Shown here: in pieces, positions 28,498 through 34,813 of the stretch | How the letters are laid out: each line of letters starts with the position of its first letter | How positions within the stretch are numbered: position 1 is the stretch's first letter | Assembly (NCBI GenBank): GCA_965657135.1 | Contig: CBFHNF010000011.1 | Location: 21,341-85,340 of the forward strand | Reading direction: 5' to 3' | DNA from: HIMB11 sp965657135 | GTDB taxonomy: Bacteria > Pseudomonadota > Alphaproteobacteria > Rhodobacterales > Rhodobacteraceae | Length of the DNA stretch: 64,000 nt | Made by a program: the position numbers and the translations under genes | Notes under the pieces: model-generated | Databases searched by the model: none | Seen by the model: only the letters and a program-made list of their open reading frames with translations | What the model was told of the DNA's origin: nothing

Positions 28498-29286
28498 TCA
28501 AAGGTCAAAACTCGCGAAAACTGGGGCGTGGTCACTGGGCTGCTCCCATCCACGCACATGTCGCAGAATACGACTAGAATGTGCAGTTCCCGAAATCTCA
28601 GGTGTTGCCCATATGTGATCCAACCTGCGACCCTTGTCTGCGGTGTCCCAATCTTTTGCGCGATAGGACCACCATGAATACAACAAACCGTCCGGAATAT
28701 CCTGTCGCGTAACGTCCACCCAATTACCTGCACGTTGGACCTGAGATAAATGCGCGACCTCAATCGGGGTGTGACTGACTATTTTCAGCATTTTTTTGTG
28801 ATCCCAAACATCATCTTCGCGTGGTGCAATATTCAAATCACCTACCAATATCGCCTTGTTTGGTGGATTGGTGGTAAAATGGTCCCTCATATCCGTGAGG
28901 TAATCCAATTTTTGCCCAAATTTAATGTTTTTTTCACGATCAGGCTCATCACCGCCTGCGGGCACATAGAAGTTATGAATGGTCACCCCATTTTCCAATG
29001 TACCCGCGACATGACGTGCATGATCTAAGCCTGCGAATTCATAGCGGCCCGCTTCTTGGATCGGAGTTTTCGAAAATATTGCGACGCCGTTGTATCCTTT
29101 TTGACCATTTGCAACAAAGTACGGATACCCCAACTCAGCGAATTCATCCGTTGGCATTTTGTTCACCGGCGATTTGCATTCTTGCAGACACAGAACATCT
29201 GGCCCTTCTTCTCGCATCAGGTCCATGACCAAATTTTTACGTAGTCGAACCGAATTGATGTTCCATGTGGCAAGGGTAAAGGTCAC
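28498..29286 (-). CDS. xth: exodeoxyribonuclease III / AP endonuclease
   Basis: A 262-residue AP endonuclease of the ExoIII family. LATWNINSVRLR, VLCLQECKSP (metal-binding Glu), NFYVPAGGDEPD, VGDLNIAPREDDVWD (catalytic Asp/Asn) and PSDHAPVFASF (terminal Asp-His) are all there. It incises DNA 5' to abasic sites in base-excision repair, complementing nth in this window. It sits 55 nt upstream of ybbN on the same strand. Confidence 0.95.
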   Translation of the reverse strand: MTFTLATWNINSVRLRKNLVMDLMREEGPDVLCLQECKSPVNKMPTDEFAELGYPYFVANGQKGYNGVAIFSKTPIQEAGRYEFAGLDHARHVAGTLENGVTIHNFYVPAGGDEPDREKNIKFGQKLDYLTDMRDHFTTNPPNKAILVGDLNIAPREDDVWDHKKMLKIVSHTPIEVAHLSQVQRAGNWVDVTRQDIPDGLLYSWWSYRAKDWDTADKGRRLDHIWATPEISGTAHSSRILRHVRGWEQPSDHAPVFASFDL

Positions 29287-29345
29287 GCCGCGCTCCTGTT
29301 TGATGTTGATACACTGACATATGATAAACGTGACGTTAAATGCAA

Positions 29346-29729
29346 TCAGCTGTTGTAAGAGACAACTTCAATTTCAAGTCCGGTATCGTCATAAAAATAA
29401 AATCTGCGTCCTGGTTCGTAATCTGCATGCATATGCGGATGAAAACCTGCCGATTTGACGCGTGTTTCAATTTCATTCAAATCATCAACGACGATCCCAA
29501 TGTGATTAACGTGTCCCGCCAATGAATACGACCGCTGATAAGGCGATATTTTCACCCCAGATTTATAGATAGCGATGTAATAATCAGGATTTCCAACATG
29601 AATGCTATACCCACCATTTTGCGTCTCTCCCTCCCAAAGTATCGTCCATCCAAAGACTTTTTGCATCCAATTTGATGTTTTTTGAGGGTTAGGGCTTGTC
29701 ACGTTCACATGTTCTAAACGAATATACAT
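29346..29729 (-). CDS. VOC-superfamily (glyoxalase-like) protein
   Basis: A 127-residue single vicinal-oxygen-chelate domain protein. LEHVNVTSPNPQKTSNWMQ, GHVNHIGIVVDDLNEIETRV and FYFYDDTGLEIEVVSY provide the usual metal-ligand His/Glu pattern. The substrate is unknown; relatives include glyoxalase I and dioxygenases. It is divergent from the SoxR-type gene and has a promoter with a 19-bp spacer (see 29765-29795), so it is a candidate SoxR target. Confidence 0.85.
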   Translation of the reverse strand: MYIRLEHVNVTSPNPQKTSNWMQKVFGWTILWEGETQNGGYSIHVGNPDYYIAIYKSGVKISPYQRSYSLAGHVNHIGIVVDDLNEIETRVKSAGFHPHMHADYEPGRRFYFYDDTGLEIEVVSYNS

Positions 29730-29764
29730 ATTATCGATCCTTTTATTTTTTATGATCGACGAAG

Positions 29765-29795
29765 CTTATAAATGCTCAACTATACTTTAGATCAA
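29765..29795 (-). promoter_or_regulatory. MerR/SoxR-type promoter with 19-bp spacer for the VOC gene
   Basis: On the minus strand TTGATC (29795-29790) and TATAAG (29770-29765) are separated by exactly 19 bp (29771-29789). MerR-family activators work on such over-long spacers. The spacer includes a near-palindromic CTAAAGTATAG, though not a full SoxR box. The -10 lies about 35 nt before the VOC start, and the soxR-like gene starts 13 bp on the other side. Inference from spacing and context. Confidence 0.5.
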
Positions 29796-29807
29796 GGACT
29801 TTTTTTA

Positions 29808-30239
29808 ATGTCAGAAATTTCAATTGGGGCATTGTCGCATCGGACAGGATTGCCCGTTTCAACAATTCGTTTTTATGATGATAACGGATTAATTCAATCA
29901 AATCGAAACGGCGGTGGTCACCGACGATTTGAGCGCGCGCAAATCAGGCGCGTCAGTTTCATAATCGCCGCCCAAAAATTTGGATACACACTGCCTCAGA
30001 TAAAAGAATTATTGACGTCTTTGCCTCACGAACGCACCCCAACTGCAGAAGACTGGGCAGTGCTTTCAGAAATCTTTAGTGTAAGTTTGGATGAGAAAAT
30101 AGAGAAGCTTCGGAAATTGCGGGATACATTATCAAGCTGTATTGGCTGCGGCTGTCTATCTCTGAAAAATTGTAAGCTGTATAACCCAAACGACGTAATG
30201 GGGCAGGACGGATCTGGACCACGACGGTTGGACTTATAA
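29808..30239 (+). CDS. soxR: SoxR-type MerR-family redox regulator
   Basis: A 143-residue MerR-family protein from the ATG at 29808 (MSEISIGALSHRTGLPVSTI). The helix-turn-helix is followed by RFYDDNGLIQSNRNGGGHRR. A long dimerisation helix leads to CIGCGCLSLKNC, which fits the C-x2-C-x-C-x5-C [2Fe-2S] sensor of SoxR exactly. It should activate target promoters when the cluster is oxidised by redox-cycling compounds or superoxide. In non-enteric bacteria SoxR controls small sets of local genes; the divergent VOC gene is the obvious candidate here. No soxS is present. Confidence 0.92.
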   Translation: MSEISIGALSHRTGLPVSTIRFYDDNGLIQSNRNGGGHRRFERAQIRRVSFIIAAQKFGYTLPQIKELLTSLPHERTPTAEDWAVLSEIFSVSLDEKIEKLRKLRDTLSSCIGCGCLSLKNCKLYNPNDVMGQDGSGPRRLDL

Positions 30240-30264
30240 AAAAGACCCGAGCAAAGCTCGGGTC
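30238..30264 (-). terminator. rho-independent terminator of the regulator/sRNA unit
   Basis: Perfect 9-bp stem gacccgagc/gctcgggtc (30244-30252 with 30256-30264) and a three-base loop. On the minus strand it is followed by six T residues (30243-30238). It points away from soxR and so ends minus-strand transcription from the response regulator or the candidate sRNA. Confidence 0.85.
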
Positions 30265-30350
30265 AGTCCAACAGGGAGGAAGCATATCTATTCCCGGATA
30301 TGCGCGGGATTCGTCTCATCTTACAACCTCAGTAACGTCAACATACTAGC
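30238..30350 (-). ncRNA. candidate trans-acting small RNA (unnamed)
   Basis: Minus-strand unit between the response-regulator stop and soxR. A TATAAT at 30360-30355 could be the -10 (the -35 is poor). The transcript would contain a stem GCATATC/GATATGC (30303-30297 with 30288-30282), then an unpaired segment TTCCTCCCTGTT (30281-30270), then a terminator. The CCUCCCU segment is complementary to Shine-Dalgarno sequences, like the loops of CcsR-type alphaproteobacterial sRNAs. Alternatively it is just the 3' UTR of the regulator mRNA. An 18-codon frame (30319-30263, MRRIPRISGNRYASSLLD) with GAGG before it is also inside. Confidence 0.4.
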
Positions 30351-30383
30351 AAATATTATACGTTTCGTTAACACCACTTATCA

Positions 30384-31070
30384 TCATGACACTAGTTTAT
30401 AGCCACCAGATTCGGTAACAAGAAGGCGAGCGTGTGACGGATCTGGTTCAATTTTCTGACGCAACCGATAAATATGGGTCTCTAATGTATGTGTCGTCAC
30501 ACCCGCATTATATCCCCAAACTTCATGTAATAACTGCTCTCGTGGGACAACGCCTTCGGGTGATCTATGCAAAAATTTCAGTATGTTAGTTTCTTTCTCA
30601 GTCAGTCGAACCTTTTTGCCATCTTCGCATGTTAGCAACTTCGCACTTGGCTTAAACATGTAAGGACCGATTGCAAATGTGGCATCCTCGGATTGTTCAT
30701 GTTGGCGTAATTGCGCACGGATTCGGGCCAACAAGACAGGGAATTTGAACGGCTTTGTCACATAATCGTTGGCACCCGCATCTAACCCAAGAATTGTGTC
30801 TGAATCCGTATCGTGTCCGGTAAGCATAATGATCGGCGCCTTGATGCCCTGTTTTCGCATCCATTTGCATAATTCACGACCATCAGTATCGGGCAAGCCA
30901 ACATCCAACATAATCAGGTCATAGTCCGCACCCTTGGCATGCACTTGCGCCTCTGCTCCATTTGCTGCTTCAGCAACTTCGAACTCATCCAAAAGGATCA
31001 ACTGTTCAGCAAGCGCTTCGCGCAAGTCATCATCATCATCAACAAGTAAGATATTCTTAAGCTGTGCCAT
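30384..31070 (-). CDS. OmpR-family response regulator (CenR-like)
   Basis: A 228-residue OmpR/PhoB-type regulator. Receiver domain: acidic pocket VDDDDD, phospho-acceptor in YDLIMLDVGLPDTDGRE, Thr in IIMLTGHD, Lys in YVTKPFKFP. The C-terminal winged helix has LTEKETNILKFLHRSPEG and THTLETHIYRLRQKIE. The receiver's GLPDTDGRELCKWMRK and ILGLDAGANDYVTKPF resemble Caulobacter CenR, an essential envelope regulator, but this is a by-eye match. No histidine kinase gene is adjacent, so it is an orphan. Three tandem repeats lie between it and the divergent ribA. Confidence 0.88.
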   Translation of the reverse strand: MAQLKNILLVDDDDDLREALAEQLILLDEFEVAEAANGAEAQVHAKGADYDLIMLDVGLPDTDGRELCKWMRKQGIKAPIIMLTGHDTDSDTILGLDAGANDYVTKPFKFPVLLARIRAQLRQHEQSEDATFAIGPYMFKPSAKLLTCEDGKKVRLTEKETNILKFLHRSPEGVVPREQLLHEVWGYNAGVTTHTLETHIYRLRQKIEPDPSHARLLVTESGGYKLVS

Positions 31071-31166
31071 TGTGTTCTCCTATTGCTGAGAAGATGAAGT
31101 TAACACACTGCTTTCACAAGGTTGAGCAGATCAATTTCACATCAATGTGTCGAAAACCCTGTATTT

Positions 31167-31225
31167 TGAAACATTTCCCGCAAAAAATGAAACATTCGCC
31201 CGTTCCACTTTGTAAAATTTCCCGC
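31167..31225. repeat. three tandem ~15-bp direct repeats, likely operator
   Basis: TGAAACATTTCCCGC (31167-31181), TGAAACATTCGCCCG (31188-31202) and TGTAAAATTTCCCGC (31211-31225) begin 21 and 23 bp apart, i.e. about two helical turns. They end 12 bp before the ribA ATG and lie about 100 bp upstream of the OmpR-type regulator's start. OmpR-family proteins bind direct repeats, so this is a candidate operator for the adjacent regulator or another factor. Inference. Confidence 0.55.
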
Positions 31226-31237
31226 TACACAAAAGAT

Positions 31238-32329
31238 ATGAGCACCTTTGGACTGGACACTTCGCAGAAACTATCTCGCGCGCGCGCCGATCTGCGGATG
31301 GGCGCACCAGTCATTGTTGTGGGTTCATCTGCAGTGCTTTTTTATGCAGCTGAGGTATTGGACAACGCACGATTTTCCGATCTAAGGGATTTTTCATCTG
31401 ATGTTCGCATGATTGTTTCGACACGCAGGGCCGAAACGTTGAAAATTGCTTGTTATGATGGCGCCTATGCACAGGTTTCTATTCCTACAGACCGCGACCT
31501 AAGATGGATAAAAGCAGTGGCTGATCCCTCAAGTGATTTGTCGGTCGGCCCATTGGGGCCCTTTCAAGTATTGCGTAACACTGCAATCGGGGGTGAAGGC
31601 GCGGCACTTGCCCTATTAAAATCAGCCGAACTGTTACCGGCGGCCATTGTCTGCGAAATCACAAATCCTGCTGAATTCGCTTATGAACATGGTCTTAGTC
31701 TGGTCCACGAAAAAGATATTGAAACAGGCGTACATCAACATCCAAACTTCGCTGACATGATTGTCGCACGTCTTCCAATTCAGGACAGCGATCAAGGACG
31801 TTTGCATATATTTCGCCCTCCGACGGGCGATTCAGAACATTATGCTATGGAAATTGGCCAGCCCGACCGATCAAAGCCTGTGCTGGTCAGGTTACATTCT
31901 GCATGCTTTACAGGTGACTTATTGGGCAGCCTAAAATGTGATTGTGGACCTCAACTGCGCGGGGCACTGGCACATATGGGCGCCGAAGGTCACGGCATTT
32001 TGTTATACCTAAATCAAGAAGGACGCGGAATTGGACTGACCAATAAAATGCGCGCCTATTCGTTACAAGACAAAGGTTTTGACACGGTAGAGGCCAATCA
32101 TCGATTGGGCTTTGAAGACGATGAACGCGACTTTAGAATTGGAGCCGCGCTACTGCGTGATTTGGGGATTTCCGACATTCGCCTGATGACCAACAATCCT
32201 AAGAAAATTGAAATGATGAAAAAACAAGGGATTGAAGTTTCTGAGCGCGTTCCATTGCGCGTGGGCGAAAGCGCGCACAATCGTGCCTATCTGGCGACCA
32301 AGGCTGCAAAATCAGGTCATCTGTTCTAA
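31238..32329 (+). CDS. ribA: GTP cyclohydrolase II
   Basis: A 363-residue protein from MSTFGLDTSQKLSRARADLR at 31238; the longer frame back to 31064 runs through the repeat region and overlaps the divergent gene. The C-terminal half is GTP cyclohydrolase II: the zinc ligands lie in CFTGDLLGSLKCDCGPQ (C-x10-C-x-C), and the catalytic part is YLNQEGRGIGLTNKMRAY. It converts GTP to the first riboflavin pathway intermediate. The ~150-residue N-terminal extension is common in alphaproteobacterial RibA and lacks DHBP-synthase motifs. The stop overlaps the L,D-transpeptidase start (TAATG). Confidence 0.93.
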   Translation: MSTFGLDTSQKLSRARADLRMGAPVIVVGSSAVLFYAAEVLDNARFSDLRDFSSDVRMIVSTRRAETLKIACYDGAYAQVSIPTDRDLRWIKAVADPSSDLSVGPLGPFQVLRNTAIGGEGAALALLKSAELLPAAIVCEITNPAEFAYEHGLSLVHEKDIETGVHQHPNFADMIVARLPIQDSDQGRLHIFRPPTGDSEHYAMEIGQPDRSKPVLVRLHSACFTGDLLGSLKCDCGPQLRGALAHMGAEGHGILLYLNQEGRGIGLTNKMRAYSLQDKGFDTVEANHRLGFEDDERDFRIGAALLRDLGISDIRLMTNNPKKIEMMKKQGIEVSERVPLRVGESAHNRAYLATKAAKSGHLF

Positions 32330-32838
32330 TGGACATGATACTAACGCCGCGTGGTTTGCGAATGGGTCAACGCATATTCCCCTGCAGCATCGGATTCGGC
32401 GGATTAACGCATCATAAACGCGAAGGAGATCGTTCCACCCCTATTGGCAATCATGGCATCATTAGTATGCTTTATCGTCCTGATCGCATGGCACCTCCCA
32501 CAGATTGGGCGCGACCAATCAAACCGGGGGACTTATGGTCGGATGATGCACGCGACGTGGACTACAATCTGATGGTGCGTGTGCCGCATCACTATTCGCA
32601 TGAACACCTGCGACGACCTGATCCAATGTATGATTTGATTATTTTGACCAATTGGAATTGGCCCTATCCGATAAAGGGCGCAGGTTCGGCAATTTTCATC
32701 CATGAATGGCGACGCCCGCATGCACCAACTGCGGGCTGCATCGGACTAAGTCGGACAAATTTGTTGTGGGTCGCACAGCGCATTCGATACGAAACGCGCC
32801 TGATTATCCCGCCGCTGGCACCCGCGCTCCGAAAATAG
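32329..32838 (+). CDS. L,D-transpeptidase family (YkuD) protein
   Basis: A 169-residue YkuD-domain protein. IFIHEWRRPHAPTAGCIGLS is the catalytic H-x(n)-G-C-x-G segment with the nucleophile cysteine. No signal peptide is visible at the annotated start (MDMILTPRGLRMGQ), which is typical of the short roseobacter version next to ribA. It may crosslink or edit peptidoglycan, though the export route is unclear. Coupled to ribA by a 1-nt overlap. The last 35 bp overlap the convergent yggS gene. Confidence 0.88.
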   Translation: MDMILTPRGLRMGQRIFPCSIGFGGLTHHKREGDRSTPIGNHGIISMLYRPDRMAPPTDWARPIKPGDLWSDDARDVDYNLMVRVPHHYSHEHLRRPDPMYDLIILTNWNWPYPIKGAGSAIFIHEWRRPHAPTAGCIGLSRTNLLWVAQRIRYETRLIIPPLAPALRK

Positions 32839-33463
32839 CGGATCCAACGCGTATATGCGTTGCGCCGAATTGGATCGCCTTTTCAAAATCATCTGACATT
32901 CCCATGGACAAACCCGTTAACCCATTACGCTCGGCCATTTTTGCCAATAGCGCGAAATGTAAACTTGCCTCTTCCTCAACGGGGGGGATGCACATCAACC
33001 CCTTTACAGGCAGATCCAGAGCACGGCATTGGGCAATTAAGCCATCCGTTTCAGCGGGTAGAATACCTGCTTTCTGGTCTTCTTCGCCTGTATTGACCTG
33101 AATGAAAATATCTGGGGATGCACCGCGCTCTTGTGCCAGTCGGGCCAGCGTCGTGGCCAATTTTGGTCGATCAACCGAATGTATTGTATCGAACAATTCT
33201 ACGGCCTGACGGGCTTTGTTGGTTTGCAATGGACCAATCAAATGCAAATCCAGATCACCAAATTCTTGTTGAAAACCTGGCCATTTTCCCATGGCCTCTT
33301 GCACACGGTTTTCACCGAATGTTTTGTGCCCCGTCTGTAACACGGCATGCACCCGTTCGTTTGGCTGAACTTTAGACACAGCAATCAGCGAAATGTCCCT
33401 TGAATCACGCCCCACATTTGATGCGGCTGCTTGGATACGGGAATTGATTTCTTGGATCGACAT
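32804..33463 (-). CDS. yggS: YggS family pyridoxal-phosphate homeostasis protein
   Basis: A 219-residue single-domain PLP-binding protein. The PLP lysine is in ISLIAVSKVQPNERV, FGENRVQEAMGKW is conserved, and HLIGPLQTNKARQAVELFDTIHSVD is the family core (split here as HLIGPLQTNKARQ and AVELFDTIHSVD). It balances intracellular PLP and has no known catalytic reaction. Convergent with the L,D-transpeptidase gene with a 35-bp overlap. Upstream of it lies the accessory region that begins with a minus-strand terminator at 33521. Confidence 0.94.
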   Translation of the reverse strand: MSIQEINSRIQAAASNVGRDSRDISLIAVSKVQPNERVHAVLQTGHKTFGENRVQEAMGKWPGFQQEFGDLDLHLIGPLQTNKARQAVELFDTIHSVDRPKLATTLARLAQERGASPDIFIQVNTGEEDQKAGILPAETDGLIAQCRALDLPVKGLMCIPPVEEEASLHFALLAKMAERNGLTGLSMGMSDDFEKAIQFGATHIRVGSAIFGARVPAAG

Positions 33464-33520
33464 AATTGCCCCCTTTTCTTCTGAGATCTAGGGGGAAATA
33501 GGCAAAGTTTCAATCAAAAG

Positions 33521-33549
33521 AAAAAGGGCGACCCAAACGGATCGCCCTT
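33521..33549 (-). terminator. rho-independent terminator with no assigned gene
   Basis: Eight-base-pair stem aagggcga/tcgccctt (33524-33531 with 33542-33549). Read on the minus strand it is followed by TTTTTCTTTT. It lies 58 bp upstream of yggS and would end a minus-strand transcript coming from 33.55-33.7 kb, where no protein gene is seen. A small RNA, or the remaining end of a gene displaced by the insertion, would explain it. Confidence 0.7.
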
Positions 33550-33979
33550 CGATAACGTTTCAGGTTCGTAAAGGTAACAGCCTAACCCTATCTCCCAGTT
33601 GTTGACTGGTTGTGCGAAATCGCTGACTGACAAACTCACAGAAAGTCTAAGTCAATGAGAGGCGTGCTGCCTCTCTATGACTTATAAATCTACAGAAAGT
33701 CCCCATATAAATAATCAACACAAACAGTTGGTACACTTGAGCGAAGCGAAAGACGCACAACTGTGCAGTGTTTGTTTAACTGCGCAGCAGTTGAACACTA
33801 AATCATCACATACACTGTATTATCATTCAAACTGTATAATCTCATACATTCTACATTGTCTGATAACACACGCTAACCACTTGATAATGAACACGTGTGA
33901 TTAGTACCCCAAAGTGGTTGTCCTCAGCAAACCTCAGACACTACGCTTGTTGCAGTAGAAACATGAGGTTGAGACACAT
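33550..33979. other. gene-free, dyad-rich left flank of the recombinase
   Basis: About 430 bp without a supported gene. I see four dyad elements in addition to the repeat at 33638-33701: GCACA-AC-TGTGC (33755-33766), a broken stem AGTGTT..AACTGC/GCAGTT..AACACT (33767-33799), AACCACTT/AAGTGGTT (33875-33882 with 33912-33919) enclosing the palindrome ACACGTGT (33891-33898), and AACCTCA/TGAGGTT (33930-33936 with 33964-33970). The last overlaps the recombinase ribosome-binding site. The plus strand is rich in A and C here. Candidate att or regulatory region of the recombinase cassette. Confidence 0.5.
33638..33701. repeat. 37-bp imperfect palindrome between two 10-bp direct repeats
   Basis: ACAGAAAGTC occurs at 33638-33647 and again at 33692-33701. 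Between them, 33648-33684 folds as TAAGTCA-at-GAGAGGC / GCCTCTC-ta-TGACTTA: two 7-bp stems, a 2x2 mismatch and a 5-base loop. The direct repeats are each preceded by similar A-rich bases. The arrangement could be a recombination site, a duplication left by insertion, or part of a structured RNA. Confidence 0.55.
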
Positions 33980-34546
33980 ATGGCACAAGCACGCACACTG
34001 GATGAGGCTCAGATTAAAAGGGTACAACGCTATCTTCGAACGAGGCGCAACAGCACAAGAGACAGCACTATATTCACCTTCGCATTCAACACAGGACTGC
34101 GCGCCAAAGAACTTGCCGCACTGTGCGTTGGCGATGCATATGACGCAGAGGGTGCTGTGCGTGATGCATTCGTTCTACAGCGCAACCAAACCAAAGAGGC
34201 TCGCACACGCACAGTATATAAAAATCGCGCACTGTGCAGTGCACTGGAGCTGTACCGCCCAACCCTCTACAGTACACTGCCAACAGCACCCCTGTTTGAG
34301 AGCCGCAAAGGTGGACACTTCAGTGCCAATACCATGTACCAACTGTTTTTAGGGGTATTTGCAGACTGTGGGTTGCGTGGTGCAACATCACACACACCGC
34401 GCCGCACCTTCATCACCAAACTTGCCAACAAAGGCGTAGGCGTTCGTGTGCTGGCTGAGTTAGCTGGACACAGCAGCATCTCAGTCATCCAACGCTATAT
34501 AGACGTGAATGATGCACAATTGGCAAGTGCGGTGGAGTTGCTCTAA
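33980..34546 (+). CDS. minimal tyrosine recombinase (catalytic domain only)
   Basis: A 188-residue phage-integrase-family protein consisting of the catalytic domain alone. All catalytic residues can be placed: Arg41 (FNTGLRAKEL), Lys72 (NQTKEARTR), His138/Arg141 (SHTPRRTF), His164 (LAGHSSISVI) and Tyr173 (IQRYIDV). The arm-binding and core-binding N-terminal domains of phage integrases are absent; the size equals that of FimB/FimE-type invertases. The ribosome-binding site TGAGGTTGAG precedes the ATG and may pair with AACCTCA upstream. A second, broken gene overlaps its stop (TAATG). No tRNA or prophage genes adjoin. Its DNA target is unknown. Confidence 0.88.
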   Translation: MAQARTLDEAQIKRVQRYLRTRRNSTRDSTIFTFAFNTGLRAKELAALCVGDAYDAEGAVRDAFVLQRNQTKEARTRTVYKNRALCSALELYRPTLYSTLPTAPLFESRKGGHFSANTMYQLFLGVFADCGLRGATSHTPRRTFITKLANKGVGVRVLAELAGHSSISVIQRYIDVNDAQLASAVELL

Positions 34547-34791
34547 TGGCTCGTCGTACATAACTTGCATTACAGCGGCAGTTAAAGCGTGAACGTGCGC
34601 TCTTACAGTGGCTTGAGCAACACTTGCCGCAGTCTGTACAGTTGGCAAGATGTCAGCAGCACATAGCAGAGCTGGCAGCGCAATGTGCGGCACTCAGTGA
34701 TCCGAAACAAATAAAGCGCTGCATCAGCAACGCTCATCAACTACGCACCCATGCGCATATAGATGTTAGTGAGCAAGCAGAAGATCGCTAA
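34546..34791 (+). pseudogene. recombinase partner gene with in-frame TAA at codon 6
   Basis: The ATG at 34546 overlaps the recombinase stop (TAATG). The frame reads MARRT, then TAA (34561-34563), then continues openly for 75 codons (LALQRQLKRERALLQWLEQH ... VSEQAEDR) to TAA at 34789. The predicted product is basic, Gln/Leu-rich and helical, with possible coiled coil; I do not recognise a family. CAA-to-TAA would explain the stop. It may be an accessory factor such as an excisionase-like protein, but that is a guess from position. Internal TTG starts could yield a shorter product. Confidence 0.5.
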
Positions 34792-34807
34792 AAAAAACTG
34801 CTTGCTC
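34771..34807. repeat. perfect 10-bp inverted repeat after the recombinase cassette
   Basis: GAGCAAGCAG (34771-34780) and CTGCTTGCTC (34798-34807) are perfect complements with a 17-base loop that contains eight A residues. The left arm lies inside the partner gene's last codons. No T-run follows on the plus strand, so it is not a standard terminator. It marks the right edge of the cassette and could be a recombinase site or hairpin. Confidence 0.6.
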
Positions 34808-34813
34808 CCACCA

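Noticed and set aside
33550..33700. tmRNA or tRNA gene as integration target
   Set aside because: No T-arm consensus, acceptor CCA pairing or recognisable proteolysis-tag codons were found in either strand.
33550..34807. Prophage or integron
   Set aside because: No other phage genes, no tRNA target, no attC-like array and no full-length integrase; only a lone catalytic domain and one small partner.
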